From contig NZ_ACQA01000001.1 of the NCBI RefSeq assembly GCF_000182645.1, positions 2,050,001-2,114,000 on the forward strand: 64,000 nucleotides of DNA, written 5' to 3'. Positions 1 through 9,669 of this stretch are shown in pieces. The notes under the pieces are model-generated. The model was given only the letters and a program-made list of their open reading frames with translations. It was not told the DNA's origin and did not search any database. Numbering within the stretch: position 1 is the first letter of the stretch; every line of letters begins with the position of its first letter. The translations under genes and the position numbers were made by a program. The stretch comes from Brucella intermedia LMG 3301 (GTDB taxonomy: Bacteria; Pseudomonadota; Alphaproteobacteria; Rhizobiales; Rhizobiaceae).

Positions 1-930
1 GGCTGCACGATGATCGTTCGTCCTGCGGACCTGACTCCGCTGACGGCGCTGGCGCTGGGTGTTCTTGCCGAAAAGGCTGGCATTCCCGCCGGGGTCCTGC
101 AGATCGTCACCGGCAAGGCGCGCGAAATCGGCGCCGAGCTGACGAGCAATGAAACGGTGCGCAAGCTCTCCTTCACAGGATCCACCGAAGTCGGTCGCCT
201 GCTGATGGCGCAATGCGCGCCGACCATCAAGCGCATCTCGCTGGAACTGGGCGGCAACGCGCCGTTCATCGTCTTTGACGATGCCGATCTGGACGCAGCC
301 GTCGATGGCGCGATGATTTCCAAATATCGCAATGCGGGACAGACCTGTGTCTGCGCCAACCGCATCTATGTGCAGCGCGGAATTTACGACAAGTTCGCTG
401 AAAAGCTCGCGGCGAAGGTCAAGGAACTCAAGGTCGGCAACGGTACGGAGCCGGGCGTCGTCATCGGGCCGATGATCGAGCCGAAAGCCATCACCAAGGT
501 CAAGGCCCATATCGATGACGCCCTGTCCAAGGGAGCGAAGCTCATCACTGGCGGCAAGGAACTGGGTGGCCTGTTCTTCGAACCGGGCGTGCTGACCGGC
601 GTGACCGCCGACATGATCGTGGCCAGGGAAGAAACCTTCGGTCCATTGGCCCCGCTCTTTGCCTTCGACACGGAAGAAGAAGTCATCGCCATGGCCAATG
701 ACACGATCTTCGGGCTGGCAGCTTACTTCTATACGGAGAATTTCAGCCGCGCGATCCGTGTGAGCGAGGGGCTGGAATACGGCATGGTCGGCCATAATAC
801 CGGGCTCATTTCCAACGAAGTCGCGCCGTTTGGTGGCGTGAAGCAGTCGGGCCTCGGTCGTGAGGGCTCCAAATACGGCATCGATGAATATCTCGAAACC
901 AAATATATTTGCAGCGCCTACAAGCGTTAG
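1..930 (+). CDS. gabD: Succinate-semialdehyde dehydrogenase (NAD(P)+), 3' part
   Basis: C-terminal ~309 residues of an aldehyde dehydrogenase; the reading frame is open to the left edge, so the N-terminus lies outside the window. The catalytic Glu motif (SLELGGNAP) and the Cys motif (NAGQTCVCANR) are both visible, and the latter is typical of GabD-type enzymes, which oxidise succinate semialdehyde to succinate in the GABA shunt. The C-terminal region with GGVKQSGLGREG is also family-typical. A strong hairpin terminator follows. Another semialdehyde substrate cannot be excluded from sequence alone. Confidence 0.88.
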   Translation, partial: GCTMIVRPADLTPLTALALGVLAEKAGIPAGVLQIVTGKAREIGAELTSNETVRKLSFTGSTEVGRLLMAQCAPTIKRISLELGGNAPFIVFDDADLDAAVDGAMISKYRNAGQTCVCANRIYVQRGIYDKFAEKLAAKVKELKVGNGTEPGVVIGPMIEPKAITKVKAHIDDALSKGAKLITGGKELGGLFFEPGVLTGVTADMIVAREETFGPLAPLFAFDTEEEVIAMANDTIFGLAAYFYTENFSRAIRVSEGLEYGMVGHNTGLISNEVAPFGGVKQSGLGREGSKYGIDEYLETKYICSAYKR

Positions 931-987
931 CAAAAGCCGGTTTCCAGTCCGTTCCCGAACTGTCCGGTGCAAAGCAATATCAAAGAG

Positions 988-1018
988 GATGGCGCGCATT
1001 GTTCGCGCCATCTTTTTT
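988..1018 (+). terminator. Rho-independent terminator after gabD
   Basis: A 9-bp GC-rich stem (gatggcgcg / cgcgccatc) with a 7-nt loop is followed by a run of six T, about 60 nt after the gabD stop codon. Confidence 0.85.
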
Positions 1019-1075
1019 ATCTATAGACGGTGTAATCGCTAATATGGCTTTCGCCGAAGATAATCCGGAAAATAT

Positions 1076-1666
1076 ATGCTGCGCCGCCTTTACGACTGGA
1101 CGATTTCGCTTGCCGCAAGAAAATCCGCCGAATGGTGGCTGGCCATCATCGCATTCGTGGAAAGCTCCGTCTTTCTCGTACCCGCCGACGTCCTGTTTCT
1201 GCCGATGGCGCTAGCAAGGCCGGAGCGCGCCTGGCGCTACGCCTTCATTGCCACGGTTTCATCCGTCCTCGGCGGCATTGCAGGCTGGTATCTGGGCTAT
1301 CACGCCTATGAACAGATCGCCAAGCCGGTGCTCGAAATGTACGGCAAGCTCGACACGTTCGAGCAATTGCGTGGCACGACCAGCGCCGACGCGATCCTGT
1401 TGATGCTGATCACCTCCGGCCTCGCGCATCTGCCGCCAATAAAGGTGGTGACGATCCTGTCCGGTGCAGCGGGCATCAATATCTGGCTGTTCATCGCATC
1501 GGCGATCGCGGCGCGCGGCGCACGCTTCTTCTTCCTAGCCTGGCTGCTGCGCCGCTATGGCGAACCGATCCGCCATTTCATCGAAAAGCGCCTGGGCCTG
1601 ATCGCAAGTGTGGTGGCGGTTGCCCTGATTGCGCTGTTCTTTGCTGTGAAATACCTTCACGCCTGA
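1076..1666 (+). CDS. YqaA/DedA-like (VTT domain) inner-membrane protein
   Basis: A 196-residue polytopic protein of the YqaA branch of the DedA/VTT superfamily. Visible traits are an N-terminal re-entrant region with a Glu-Ser-Ser turn (FVESSVFLVPADVLFLPMA), a small-residue helix (VLGGIAGWYLGY) and a C-terminal Arg-rich segment followed by a last hydrophobic helix. DedA-family proteins act in the inner membrane; some move polyprenyl phosphate or phospholipids, but the YqaA branch has no settled function. It stands alone between gabD and dsbB and has a weak GGA ribosome site. Confidence 0.8.
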   Translation: MLRRLYDWTISLAARKSAEWWLAIIAFVESSVFLVPADVLFLPMALARPERAWRYAFIATVSSVLGGIAGWYLGYHAYEQIAKPVLEMYGKLDTFEQLRGTTSADAILLMLITSGLAHLPPIKVVTILSGAAGINIWLFIASAIAARGARFFFLAWLLRRYGEPIRHFIEKRLGLIASVVAVALIALFFAVKYLHA

Positions 1667-1760
1667 GCGGTTCGCCCAAACTCGGTCAAAATGAACTGCT
1701 TGGAAACAAGGCAGATTTTGCGCTTAGATATATCCAGAGCACCTTTTCAGGGAAACCCAC

Positions 1761-2285
1761 ATGGCGTTTGCACTCAATAATCCGGTCGGCAAAACACAGG
1801 CATGGACCGCGGGCATAATGACCATCGGCCTTGCCGCAACCGTCGGCACGGCGCTGGGTTTCGAACATCTGGCTGGCTTCATGCCCTGCAAGCTCTGCCT
1901 CGAACAACGCACGCCTTATTATATCGGCGTTCCGGTTCTGGCGGCGGCGCGGGTCTCCTACGGCCTGAAATGGCCCCCGATCCTGACGCGCGGCCTGATT
2001 CTCATCGGCGCGCTGCTGATGACCTATGGGCTGGCGCTTGCGATCTATCACACCGGCGTCGAACTGAAATACTGGCCCGGCCCGATCGATTGCAGCGCCG
2101 CGACCATGAAGGTCACGCTGGATGCGGGCAATCTTCTGAGCGACCTCAATTCCACGCGCCCGCCCGCATGCGATAGCGCGCCGGGCCACTTCCTCGGCCT
2201 GTCCTTTGCCGGATGGAACGTCGTCGCAAGCCTGCTCTTTGCAGCGATCGGCTACTACGGCGCTTTTGCGAAAAGTGGGAAGTAA
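1761..2285 (+). CDS. dsbB: Disulfide bond formation protein B family
   Basis: A 174-residue four-helix membrane protein. The first periplasmic loop has the CxxC pair (MPCKLCLEQ), and a second Cys pair lies in the later periplasmic loop (IDCSAA and ACDSAP). These fit the quinone-linked reoxidase of DsbA. An AGGGAAA ribosome site lies 9 nt before the ATG. No dsbA is nearby. It converges on the HNH gene downstream. Confidence 0.9.
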   Translation: MAFALNNPVGKTQAWTAGIMTIGLAATVGTALGFEHLAGFMPCKLCLEQRTPYYIGVPVLAAARVSYGLKWPPILTRGLILIGALLMTYGLALAIYHTGVELKYWPGPIDCSAATMKVTLDAGNLLSDLNSTRPPACDSAPGHFLGLSFAGWNVVASLLFAAIGYYGAFAKSGK

Positions 2286-2304
2286 GAGCGGAAAACTATA
2301 GGAA

Positions 2305-2877
2305 TCAAGGCTCCAGTTCGACATCCCAGTACAGAAAATCGAGCCAGCTGTCGTGCAGATGGTTGGGAGGGAAAAGGCGTCCGTTATTGTGCAGATCCTG
2401 CACGGTCGGCATGACCGGCTTCTGGCGCGGCCACATATGCGCGACGGCGGGCATCATGCCGCCCTTGCGCAGATTGCATGGTGAACAGGCGGCGACCACA
2501 TTTTCCCACGTCGTCTCGCCGCCATGGCAACGCGGGGTAACGTGATCGAAGGTCAGGTCATGCGGCGACCCGCAATACTGGCACTCGAAACGATCACGCA
2601 GGAAGACATTGAAGCGGGTGAACGCGGGATAACGCGGCGGCTTCACATAATCCTTCAGGCAGATGACGCTCGGAACGCGCATGGAAAACGATGGCGAGGA
2701 AACGATGTGATCGTATTCCGCCACGATATTCACGCGTTCAAGAAACACCGCCTTGATCGCATCCTGCCAGGACCAGAGCGAGAGGGGATAATAGCTGAGC
2801 GGGCGATAATCCGCGTTCAGAACCAGCGCGGGCAAGCCACTGGTCGAGACGGTTCTGGGCGAGACGGCAACAGTCAA
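2305..2877 (-). CDS. HNH endonuclease family protein, TTG start
   Basis: Two CxxC-type pairs flank the HNH motif: CQYCGSPHDLTFDHVTPRCHGG and then WENVVAACSPCNLRKG. This is the zinc-ribbon HNH fold of the single-domain family common in alphaproteobacteria. I place the start at the TTG at 2877 because a full AAGGAGGTG site (2883-2891) precedes it by 5 nt; this gives 190 residues beginning MTVAVSPRTV. The upstream ATG at 2928 would add 17 residues that read through that ribosome site. Function in the cell is unknown; no methylase or restriction partner is adjacent. Confidence 0.85.
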   Translation of the reverse strand: MTVAVSPRTVSTSGLPALVLNADYRPLSYYPLSLWSWQDAIKAVFLERVNIVAEYDHIVSSPSFSMRVPSVICLKDYVKPPRYPAFTRFNVFLRDRFECQYCGSPHDLTFDHVTPRCHGGETTWENVVAACSPCNLRKGGMMPAVAHMWPRQKPVMPTVQDLHNNGRLFPPNHLHDSWLDFLYWDVELEP

Positions 2878-3135
2878 GGGCGCACCTCCTTCAGAGCAAC
2901 TCCGAAAAAGGGCGAAATGGCTCTCCATGCGGAATTGCGCTTCTCATCGAAGCGCCGCGCGTCCATTTGGGCGCAACAACGACGCTCCAATCTCATGAAG
3001 ACGGTGCGGCGATGCGCAGACAAATCAAGCTTCTGCGAATCGAAATACCGTCATCAGCCGATGTGGATAATGTAAGCCCGACGTGACAGGATTGTGAAGC
3101 GGAAACGCATTTATGCTTCGGGAAACACGCAAGAT

Positions 3136-3780
3136 TTACAGAAGCGGCGCAGCCTCGCGTCCCTTGATAGCGGCATAATAGGCCCAGAACAATCGCGCCG
3201 CCACGCCACGCCACGGCGCCCAGTCTTCCGCAAGCTTGCGAAGCGCCACTGCATCGGGCCGGGTCTCGTGCGCAAAGGCATGGCCGACCGCCGTCTGCAA
3301 CGCCACATCGCCCGCCGGAAACACGTCCGGATGACCGGCGGCAAACAGCAGATAGACCTCCGCCGTCCACGGGCCGATGCCCTTGATCGCCGTCAGAGCC
3401 GCGATCGCTTCCCCGGCAGGGAGTTCGCAAAGCCCGTGCAGGTCGAGGCCATCCCGGGCAAGCGCTTCGCTCACAGCCAGAAGCGTTCTCTGCTTTGGCC
3501 GCGAGAGACCGGCAAAACGCCAGGCCTCCTCCCCGCCCGCAATATAGGCTTCCGGCGTCAATGGATCGATTGCCTGTTTCAGACGCGCCCAGATCGCGGC
3601 CGCGCTGGCCGTCGATACCTGCTGCGCGACAATGATCGAGGCGAGACTTTCAAACCCCGGTTCGGACCGGCGCAGCGGCACCGCATGGGAGCGGCTGCGA
3701 ATATCGGCGAGCCGCGTATCGGCCAGAACCAGCGCCTCCAGCCCGGCTTCAATATCGCTCAATGTATCGATCCGCCGCAT
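3136..3780 (-). CDS. DNA-3-methyladenine glycosylase II (AlkA-type, HhH-GPD)
   Basis: A helix-hairpin-helix GPD base-excision enzyme that removes alkylated bases. The hairpin (LTAIKGIGPWTAEVYLL) and the catalytic Asp 21 residues later (FPAGDVALQ) are intact; there is no C-terminal Fe-S cluster. Candidate starts are 3834, 3795 and 3780. I choose ATG 3780 (214 aa) because AAAGG lies 7 nt upstream and the longer forms would run into the divergent gluQRS leader. It lacks the N-terminal TATA-like domain of E. coli AlkA. Confidence 0.87.
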   Translation of the reverse strand: MRRIDTLSDIEAGLEALVLADTRLADIRSRSHAVPLRRSEPGFESLASIIVAQQVSTASAAAIWARLKQAIDPLTPEAYIAGGEEAWRFAGLSRPKQRTLLAVSEALARDGLDLHGLCELPAGEAIAALTAIKGIGPWTAEVYLLFAAGHPDVFPAGDVALQTAVGHAFAHETRPDAVALRKLAEDWAPWRGVAARLFWAYYAAIKGREAAPLL

Positions 3781-3880
3781 CCCCTGGCCTTTCATTTCTG
3801 CGACGGGCACCGTACCAATGGAATCAGATGACAATCAACTGACATCGGCAACTGACCCGGCAACAGACATTGAACCTGCC

Positions 3881-4777
3881 ATGACCCAACCCGTCTTCCG
3901 CTTTGCTCCCAGTCCCAATGGCCAGTTGCATCTTGGCCATGCCTATTCCGCCCTCCTGAATGCGGATATGGCGGCAAAGAGCAACGGACGTTTTCTGCTG
4001 CGCATGGAAGATATCGACACCGCGCGCTGCACACCTGCGCTGGAGCAAGGCATTTACGACGATCTTCGCTGGCTTGGCCTGACATGGGAAACCCCTGTCC
4101 GCCGCCAGTCGGAGCATTTTGGCGAATATCGCAATGCCCTCACCAAACTTGCCGACAAGGGCCTCGTCTATCCTGCCTTCCTCAGCCGGGGCGAGGTTCG
4201 CGAGCAGATCGGCGAAGCTTTCGCCAAGGGCGAGGAATGGCCGTCCGACCCGGACGGGACGCCGCTTTATCCGCAGGGCGAACGCGATCTGACCGAAAAG
4301 GAACAGATGGAGCGCATCGCTTCGGGCATGCCCTATGCGTGGCGGCTCAATATGGACAAGGCGCTTGGGGCAATTGCCGCCGCAGGCGAACCGCTGTTCA
4401 AGCCCCTGACCTGGAATGAAAGCGGTGCGGGTCCGGAAAATGAAACGGGATGCGTCGTCGCCGACCCCGCACGCTGGGGCGACGTGGTGATTGCGCGCAA
4501 GGACACGCCGACCAGCTATCACCTTTCCGTAGTGGTGGACGATGCCCTGCAAGGCATCACCCATGTGGTGCGCGGGCGCGATCTGTTTCACGCGACATCC
4601 GTGCACCGGCTCCTGCAGAAATTGCTCGGCCTGCCGGAACCGCTCTATCACCACCATGATCTGGTGCTGGGCGACGACGGATTGAAACTGTCGAAAAGCC
4701 GCCGGGATACCGCGCTCGCATCGCTGCGCGAACAGGGCTTTACCCCAGACGATATCCGCGCCAAGTTATCGCTATAG
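3881..4777 (+). CDS. gluQRS: Glutamyl-Q tRNA(Asp) synthetase
   Basis: A truncated glutamyl-tRNA synthetase paralogue of 298 residues that loads glutamate onto the queuosine base at the tRNA(Asp) wobble position. The class I signatures HLGH (near residue 18) and LKLSKS (near the C-terminus) are visible, the N-terminus FRFAPSPNGQLHLGHA is classical, and the anticodon-binding domain of true GluRS is absent. I use ATG 3881 since homology starts at once; an in-frame ATG at 3818 would add 21 residues. It is transcribed divergently from the glycosylase. Confidence 0.9.
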   Translation: MTQPVFRFAPSPNGQLHLGHAYSALLNADMAAKSNGRFLLRMEDIDTARCTPALEQGIYDDLRWLGLTWETPVRRQSEHFGEYRNALTKLADKGLVYPAFLSRGEVREQIGEAFAKGEEWPSDPDGTPLYPQGERDLTEKEQMERIASGMPYAWRLNMDKALGAIAAAGEPLFKPLTWNESGAGPENETGCVVADPARWGDVVIARKDTPTSYHLSVVVDDALQGITHVVRGRDLFHATSVHRLLQKLLGLPEPLYHHHDLVLGDDGLKLSKSRRDTALASLREQGFTPDDIRAKLSL

Positions 4778-4919
4778 AAGCTATTTTCGCCGCAGCGTCA
4801 CAGATGATGTGCCCGCGCCCCGATTGACGAACGCACGTCAAAGCGGTTCAAAGGCGGCATGACGGCTGGCACTGAAGAGTGCCGGCGGCGATTTTGTTTA
4901 TTTTGAAGGAGGCGGAGCC

Positions 4920-7106
4920 ATGGTTTCTCAGAAAGCCGGTAATTACGTTGAGATAGAAGGCTTGCGCGTTGCCCCCGAACTGGTGGAATTTCTGGCCAAG
5001 GAGGCTGCGCCCGGCACCGGTGTGGAACCGGAAAAGTTCTGGAAGGGCTTTGCCGCTATCGTCCGCGATCTCGCACCGAAGAACCGCGCCCTCCTCGCCA
5101 AGCGCGACGACCTTCAGGCCAAAATCGACGCCTGGTACAAACAGAACCGCGACAAGGGTTACACCCAGGCCGACTACCAGCAGTTCCTGAAAGACATTGG
5201 CTACCTCCTGCCGGAAGGCGGCGAGTTCAAGGTGTCGACCGCCAATGTCGATCCGGAAATCGCCCATATCGCCGGTCCGCAGCTCGTCGTTCCGGTCATG
5301 AACGCGCGCTATGCGCTGAACGCTGCCAATGCGCGCTGGGGTTCGCTCTATGATGCGCTCTACGGCACCGATGCCATCTCCGACGCCGATGGCGCGGAAA
5401 AGGGCAAGGGCTACAATCCCAAGCGCGGTGAAAAGGTTATCGCCTGGGCGAAGAACTTCCTCGATGAAAGCGCCCCCCTCGCCTCTGGCAAATGGGCCGA
5501 CGTCGCCGGTCTCTCCGTGAAAGACGGCAAGCTTGAAATCAGGCTCGCCGACGGTTCGGCAACCGCACTGAAGGATGAAAGCCAGTTCAAGGGCTATAAT
5601 GGCGATGCCGCCGCCCCGACGAATGTGCTTCTCGCCAAGAACAACATGCATGTCGACATTGTCGTCAATGCGGACCACCCGATCGGAAAGACCGATCCGG
5701 CGCATATTGCCGACATGGTTCTGGAATCGGCCATCAGCACGATCCAGGATTGCGAGGATTCCATTGCCGCCGTCGATGCCGAAGACAAGGTTGCGGTCTA
5801 TCGCAACTGGCTCGGCCTGATGAACGGCAAATTGGAAGACACGTTCGAAAAGAATGGCAAGCAGATGACCCGCCGCCTCAATGGCGACCGCAGCTATAAG
5901 GCTGCCGATGGTTCCACGCTGACGCTCAAGGGCCGTTCGCTCATGCTGGTGCGCAATGTCGGCCACCTGATGACCAACCCGGCCATTCTCGATGCCGAGG
6001 GCAATGAAGTGCCGGAAGGCATCATGGATGCTGCCTTCACCAGCCTGATCGCGCTGCACGATATTGGTCCGAACGGCCGCCACATGAATTCGCGCGAAGG
6101 TTCGGTCTATATCGTCAAGCCGAAGATGCACGGCCCGGAAGAAGTGGCTTTCGCCAACGAGCTTTTCACCCGCACGGAAGAAATGCTCGGCATGAAGCCC
6201 AACACCCTCAAGATGGGTGTGATGGACGAAGAACGCCGCACGACCGTCAACCTCAAGGAGGCGATCCGCGCTGCCAAGGATCGCGTCGTCTTCATCAATA
6301 CCGGCTTCCTTGATCGCACCGGCGACGAAATCCATACTTCGATGGAAGCTGGCCCGATGATCCGCAAGGGCGACATGAAGCAGGCCGCATGGATCGGCGC
6401 TTACGAACAGTGGAATGTCGATATCGGACTGGAATGCGGCCTTTCCGGCCACGCACAGATCGGCAAGGGCATGTGGGCGATGCCCGACCTGATGGCCGCG
6501 ATGCTGGAGCAGAAGATCGTGCATCCGAAGGCCGGCGCGAACACTGCATGGGTGCCGTCGCCGACCGCTGCCACGCTGCATGCGACTCATTATCATCAGG
6601 TGGACGTTGCCAGCGTTCAGGAGAAACTGAAGAGCCGCCCGCGCGCCAGGCTGGACGATATCCTGTCGGTGCCCGTCGCAACCCGCCCGAACTGGACGCC
6701 GGAAGACATCCAGAAGGAAATCGACAACAACGCACAAGGCATTCTGGGTTATGTCGTGCGCTGGGTCGATCAGGGCGTCGGCTGCTCCAAGGTGCCGGAC
6801 ATCAACAATGTCGGCCTGATGGAAGACCGCGCAACGCTGCGCATCTCCGCGCAGCACATCGCCAACTGGCTCCATCATGGCGTCGTGACCGAGGCGCAGG
6901 TGATGGAAACCATGAAGCGCATGGCAGCAGTCGTCGACAAGCAGAACGAAGGCGATCCGCTTTATCGCCCGATGGCGGCGGACTTCGACAAGTCCATCGC
7001 CTTCCAGGCCGCCTGCGATCTCGTCTTCAAGGGCCGCGAACAGCCGAACGGCTACACCGAGCCGGTCCTGCATCGCCGCCGCCTAGAGTTGAAACAGGCG
7101 TCCTGA
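4920..7106 (+). CDS. glcB: Malate synthase G
   Basis: A 728-residue single-chain malate synthase of the large G isoform, condensing glyoxylate with acetyl-CoA to malate. Visible are [16 protein letters not shown] (metal site region), [16 protein letters not shown]-like [18 protein letters not shown], and the C-terminal block with [17 protein letters not shown]. An AAGGAGG site lies 8 nt before the ATG. It is a solo gene here, without isocitrate lyase or glc operon partners. Length matches the family. Confidence 0.96.
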   Translation: MVSQKAGNYVEIEGLRVAPELVEFLAKEAAPGTGVEPEKFWKGFAAIVRDLAPKNRALLAKRDDLQAKIDAWYKQNRDKGYTQADYQQFLKDIGYLLPEGGEFKVSTANVDPEIAHIAGPQLVVPVMNARYALNAANARWGSLYDALYGTDAISDADGAEKGKGYNPKRGEKVIAWAKNFLDESAPLASGKWADVAGLSVKDGKLEIRLADGSATALKDESQFKGYNGDAAAPTNVLLAKNNMHVDIVVNADHPIGKTDPAHIADMVLESAISTIQDCEDSIAAVDAEDKVAVYRNWLGLMNGKLEDTFEKNGKQMTRRLNGDRSYKAADGSTLTLKGRSLMLVRNVGHLMTNPAILDAEGNEVPEGIMDAAFTSLIALHDIGPNGRHMNSREGSVYIVKPKMHGPEEVAFANELFTRTEEMLGMKPNTLKMGVMDEERRTTVNLKEAIRAAKDRVVFINTGFLDRTGDEIHTSMEAGPMIRKGDMKQAAWIGAYEQWNVDIGLECGLSGHAQIGKGMWAMPDLMAAMLEQKIVHPKAGANTAWVPSPTAATLHATHYHQVDVASVQEKLKSRPRARLDDILSVPVATRPNWTPEDIQKEIDNNAQGILGYVVRWVDQGVGCSKVPDINNVGLMEDRATLRISAQHIANWLHHGVVTEAQVMETMKRMAAVVDKQNEGDPLYRPMAADFDKSIAFQAACDLVFKGREQPNGYTEPVLHRRRLELKQAS

Positions 7107-7123
7107 TATTCATCGCCTCCTCC

Positions 7124-7282
7124 CCCTCATCCTGAGGAGGTGTCCTGAGCGCAGCGAAGGAAACCGTCTCGAAGGGCTGAGGGGGGCGAGCGACCCGGCG
7201 GCAATCTTGCTGCCCAAACCGCTCGGTCAGGATTGTCGTGCGTTTCCCTTGCGAGGCTTCGCTCAGCACCTCAGGATGAGGG
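7124..7282. repeat. Palindromic intergenic repeat after glcB
   Basis: The unit cctcatcctgagg (7125-7137) recurs as its exact reverse complement at 7269-7281, and the adjoining gcgcagcgaaggaaac-like arm is mirrored by gtttcccttgcgaggcttcgc. The ~158 bp element can fold into a long cruciform. This form of intergenic palindrome is widespread in Hyphomicrobiales genomes. Confidence 0.75.
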
Positions 7283-7405
7283 AAGAATGCGCTTGCCAGA
7301 TGGATGCAATTGTTGACGGCGGGAGAAATCCGGCCGTTTTCTTTTACATCGTGGATCAAGAGGACTATTTCAGTAAAACCTATCGCTATCGACAAGGCCC
7401 CCGCA

Positions 7406-7900
7406 ATGAACCTCCTCATCCGCCACGCGACAGAAGCAGACCTCCCCGCCCTGCTGGCCATCTACAATGATGCCGTCGAAAACACGCTTGCCATCTGGAA
7501 CGAAACGCTTGTCGATCTGGAAAACCGCCGCGAATGGCTGAAAGCCCGCAACCGCGACGGCTTTCCGGTGCTGGTTGCCGAGCGCGATGGCGCTATACTC
7601 GGCTATGCGAGCTATGGCCCGTTTCGCCCGTTCGAGGGCTTCCGCCATTCCTCCGAACTTTCGATCTATGTGGCGAGCAATGCCCGCGGCGGTGGCATCG
7701 GACGCGCCCTTTTGGCCGAACTTGTGGAGGAAGCGCGCGAGCGCAAGGTGCACGTGCTGGTTGCCGGCATCGAGGCTGGCAATGCCGCGTCCGTCGCCTT
7801 GCACAAATCGCAGGGTTTCGAGGATTGCGGCACGCTGAGACAGGTCGGCCAGAAATTCGGGCGCTGGCTCGATCTGACCTTCATGCAGAAGATTCTCTGA
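7406..7900 (+). CDS. GNAT N-acetyltransferase, phosphinothricin acetyltransferase-like
   Basis: A 164-residue acetyltransferase with the PAT-like N-terminus ([20 protein letters not shown]), the acetyl-CoA pyrophosphate loop [11 protein letters not shown], and the late motif [19 protein letters not shown] followed by [10 protein letters not shown]. Relatives N-acetylate phosphinothricin-like or methionine-derivative substrates; the true substrate here is unknown. The ATG at 7406 matches the conserved N-terminus. The gene is followed directly by a strong terminator. Confidence 0.88.
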   Translation: MNLLIRHATEADLPALLAIYNDAVENTLAIWNETLVDLENRREWLKARNRDGFPVLVAERDGAILGYASYGPFRPFEGFRHSSELSIYVASNARGGGIGRALLAELVEEARERKVHVLVAGIEAGNAASVALHKSQGFEDCGTLRQVGQKFGRWLDLTFMQKIL

Positions 7901-7917
7901 ATAGTAATGTTCAGGAA

Positions 7918-7955
7918 AGAGCGCAGCTGGTCATTGCCCTGCTGCGCTCTTTTTG
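7918..7955 (+). terminator. Rho-independent terminator after the GNAT gene
   Basis: A perfect 10-bp stem (agagcgcagc / gctgcgctct) with a 13-nt loop is followed by a T-rich tract (ttttgttt), 17 nt past the stop codon. Confidence 0.88.
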
Positions 7956-8106
7956 TTTATACAAGCGTATTCGCAAGGACCCGGTGAAAGCCCGGGTGGC
8001 TCTTCTGGCCGCCTATCCGCCAGACAACGCAACAACATCCCCCATTTTTACAATCGGCCATGTTGATACGGGCATTCCTGTCCGTTTTCTATTTGCGGAA
8101 AATTCA

Positions 8107-9591
8107 ATGACACGTCTTGCTGCCTACCGCCGCGAGTGGTTCTCCAATATTCGCGGCGATATTCTTTCCGGCATCGTCGTAGCACTTGCCCTCATTCCGG
8201 AAGCCATCGGCTTTTCGGTCATCGCAGGCGTCGACCCCAAGGTCGGTCTTTTCGCCTCCTTCGCCATTGCCTGTGTTTCGGCCTTCACCGGCGGACGTCC
8301 CGGCATGATCTCGGCTGCGACCGCCGCAACCGCAGTTGTGATGGTCTCGCTCGTCAAGGAACACGGGCTGCAATATCTCTTTGCCGCCACCATCCTGATG
8401 GGCATTTTGCAAATTCTTGCAGGGTTTCTGAAACTGGGCCGTTTGATGCGTTTCGTTTCACGCTCGGTCATCACCGGTTTCGTCAATGCCTTGGCGATCC
8501 TCATCTTCATGGCGCAGTTGCCCGAACTCATCCATGTCCCGGTCCAGACCTACTGGATGATCGCAGGCGGTCTCGCCATCATCTATCTGTTCCCCCGCGT
8601 CACCAAGGTGATCCCCTCGCCGCTTGTCGCCATTGCCGTGCTCACCACGCTTGCCTGGACGACCGGCATGGATTTGCGAACCGTCGGCGATCTCGGCGAA
8701 CTGCCCTCCGCACTGCCGGTCTTCGCCCTGCCGCAGGTGCCGCTGACGCTGGAAACCCTGCAGATCATCCTGCCCTATTCGATCACGCTTGCGGCAGTCG
8801 GTCTGCTCGAATCGCTGATGACCGCCCAGATTGTCGATGACATGACGGACACGACCAGCAACAAGAGCCAGGAATGCATCGGTCAGGGCACCAGCAACAT
8901 CGCCTCGGCGCTGATCGGCGGCATGGGCGGTTGCGCCATGATCGGGCAGTCGGTCATCAATGTTTCCTCCGGTGGTCGCGGAAGGCTGTCGACCTTCGTT
9001 GCCGGATCTTTCCTGCTGTTCCTGATTCTGGTTCTCGACGATCTGGTGCGCATCATTCCGATGGCGGCGCTCGTGGCAGTCATGATCATGGTCTCCATCG
9101 GCACCTTCTCGTGGCGTTCAATCCTTGACCTGCGCCGCAATCCGCCATCCTCCTCCATCGTCATGCTGGCAACCGTTGTTACAGTCGTCTCCACCCATGA
9201 CCTGGCCAAGGGTGTTCTGGTGGGCGTTCTGCTTTCCGGCGTGTTCTTCGCAGGCAAGGTCGCCAGAATGTTCCGGGTAAGCGAAACCGCGAGCGCGGAC
9301 GGAAGCGAACGCGTCTATACGGTGGAGGGCCAGATTTTCTTCGCCTCGGCGCAAAACTTCATCGCAGCTTTCGATTTTTCAACGCCTGCACGCAAGGTCA
9401 CGATCGATGTCAGCCGCGCTCATCTGTGGGATATCACCTCGGTCGGCGCGCTCGACAAGGTGGTACTGAAATATCGCGCCAGCGGCACGGATGTTTCGGT
9501 GATCGGCTTCAATGAAGCAAGCGCCGACTTGATCGACCGGTTTGCCGTCCACGATAAGGAACCCGGTGCCGCAAAGCTCGCGGCACACTAA
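8107..9591 (+). CDS. SulP family anion transporter with STAS domain
   Basis: A 494-residue inner-membrane SLC26/SulP transporter. The N-terminal sulfate-transporter core begins with the typical [20 protein letters not shown], runs through about 10-12 helices including the [14 protein letters not shown] segment, and ends in a short cytoplasmic STAS domain ([20 protein letters not shown]). Substrates in the family include sulfate, bicarbonate and dicarboxylates, so the ion cannot be named. The ATG at 8107 fits the family start. The 206-nt leader holds the previous gene's terminator. Confidence 0.9.
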   Translation: MTRLAAYRREWFSNIRGDILSGIVVALALIPEAIGFSVIAGVDPKVGLFASFAIACVSAFTGGRPGMISAATAATAVVMVSLVKEHGLQYLFAATILMGILQILAGFLKLGRLMRFVSRSVITGFVNALAILIFMAQLPELIHVPVQTYWMIAGGLAIIYLFPRVTKVIPSPLVAIAVLTTLAWTTGMDLRTVGDLGELPSALPVFALPQVPLTLETLQIILPYSITLAAVGLLESLMTAQIVDDMTDTTSNKSQECIGQGTSNIASALIGGMGGCAMIGQSVINVSSGGRGRLSTFVAGSFLLFLILVLDDLVRIIPMAALVAVMIMVSIGTFSWRSILDLRRNPPSSSIVMLATVVTVVSTHDLAKGVLVGVLLSGVFFAGKVARMFRVSETASADGSERVYTVEGQIFFASAQNFIAAFDFSTPARKVTIDVSRAHLWDITSVGALDKVVLKYRASGTDVSVIGFNEASADLIDRFAVHDKEPGAAKLAAH

Positions 9592-9642
9592 GCATATATC
9601 CCAAAACCGGTTCCCACTTTGGGATAAAGACATGCGCAAAAG

Positions 9643-9668
9643 AAAGGGCCGCTTTCGCGGCCCTTCTT
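9643..9668. terminator. Bidirectional terminator between convergent SulP and MFS genes
   Basis: The stem aagggccgc / gcggccctt with a short loop lies between the two convergent stop codons, with A-rich sequence on the left and T-rich on the right, so it can serve both strands. Confidence 0.75.
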
Positions 9669-9669
9669 C

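Noticed and set aside
4848..7073. 741-codon minus-strand frame opposite glcB
   Set aside because: It is the antisense of malate synthase G; long antisense frames are common in GC-rich genes and the His/Asp-rich translation has no family features.
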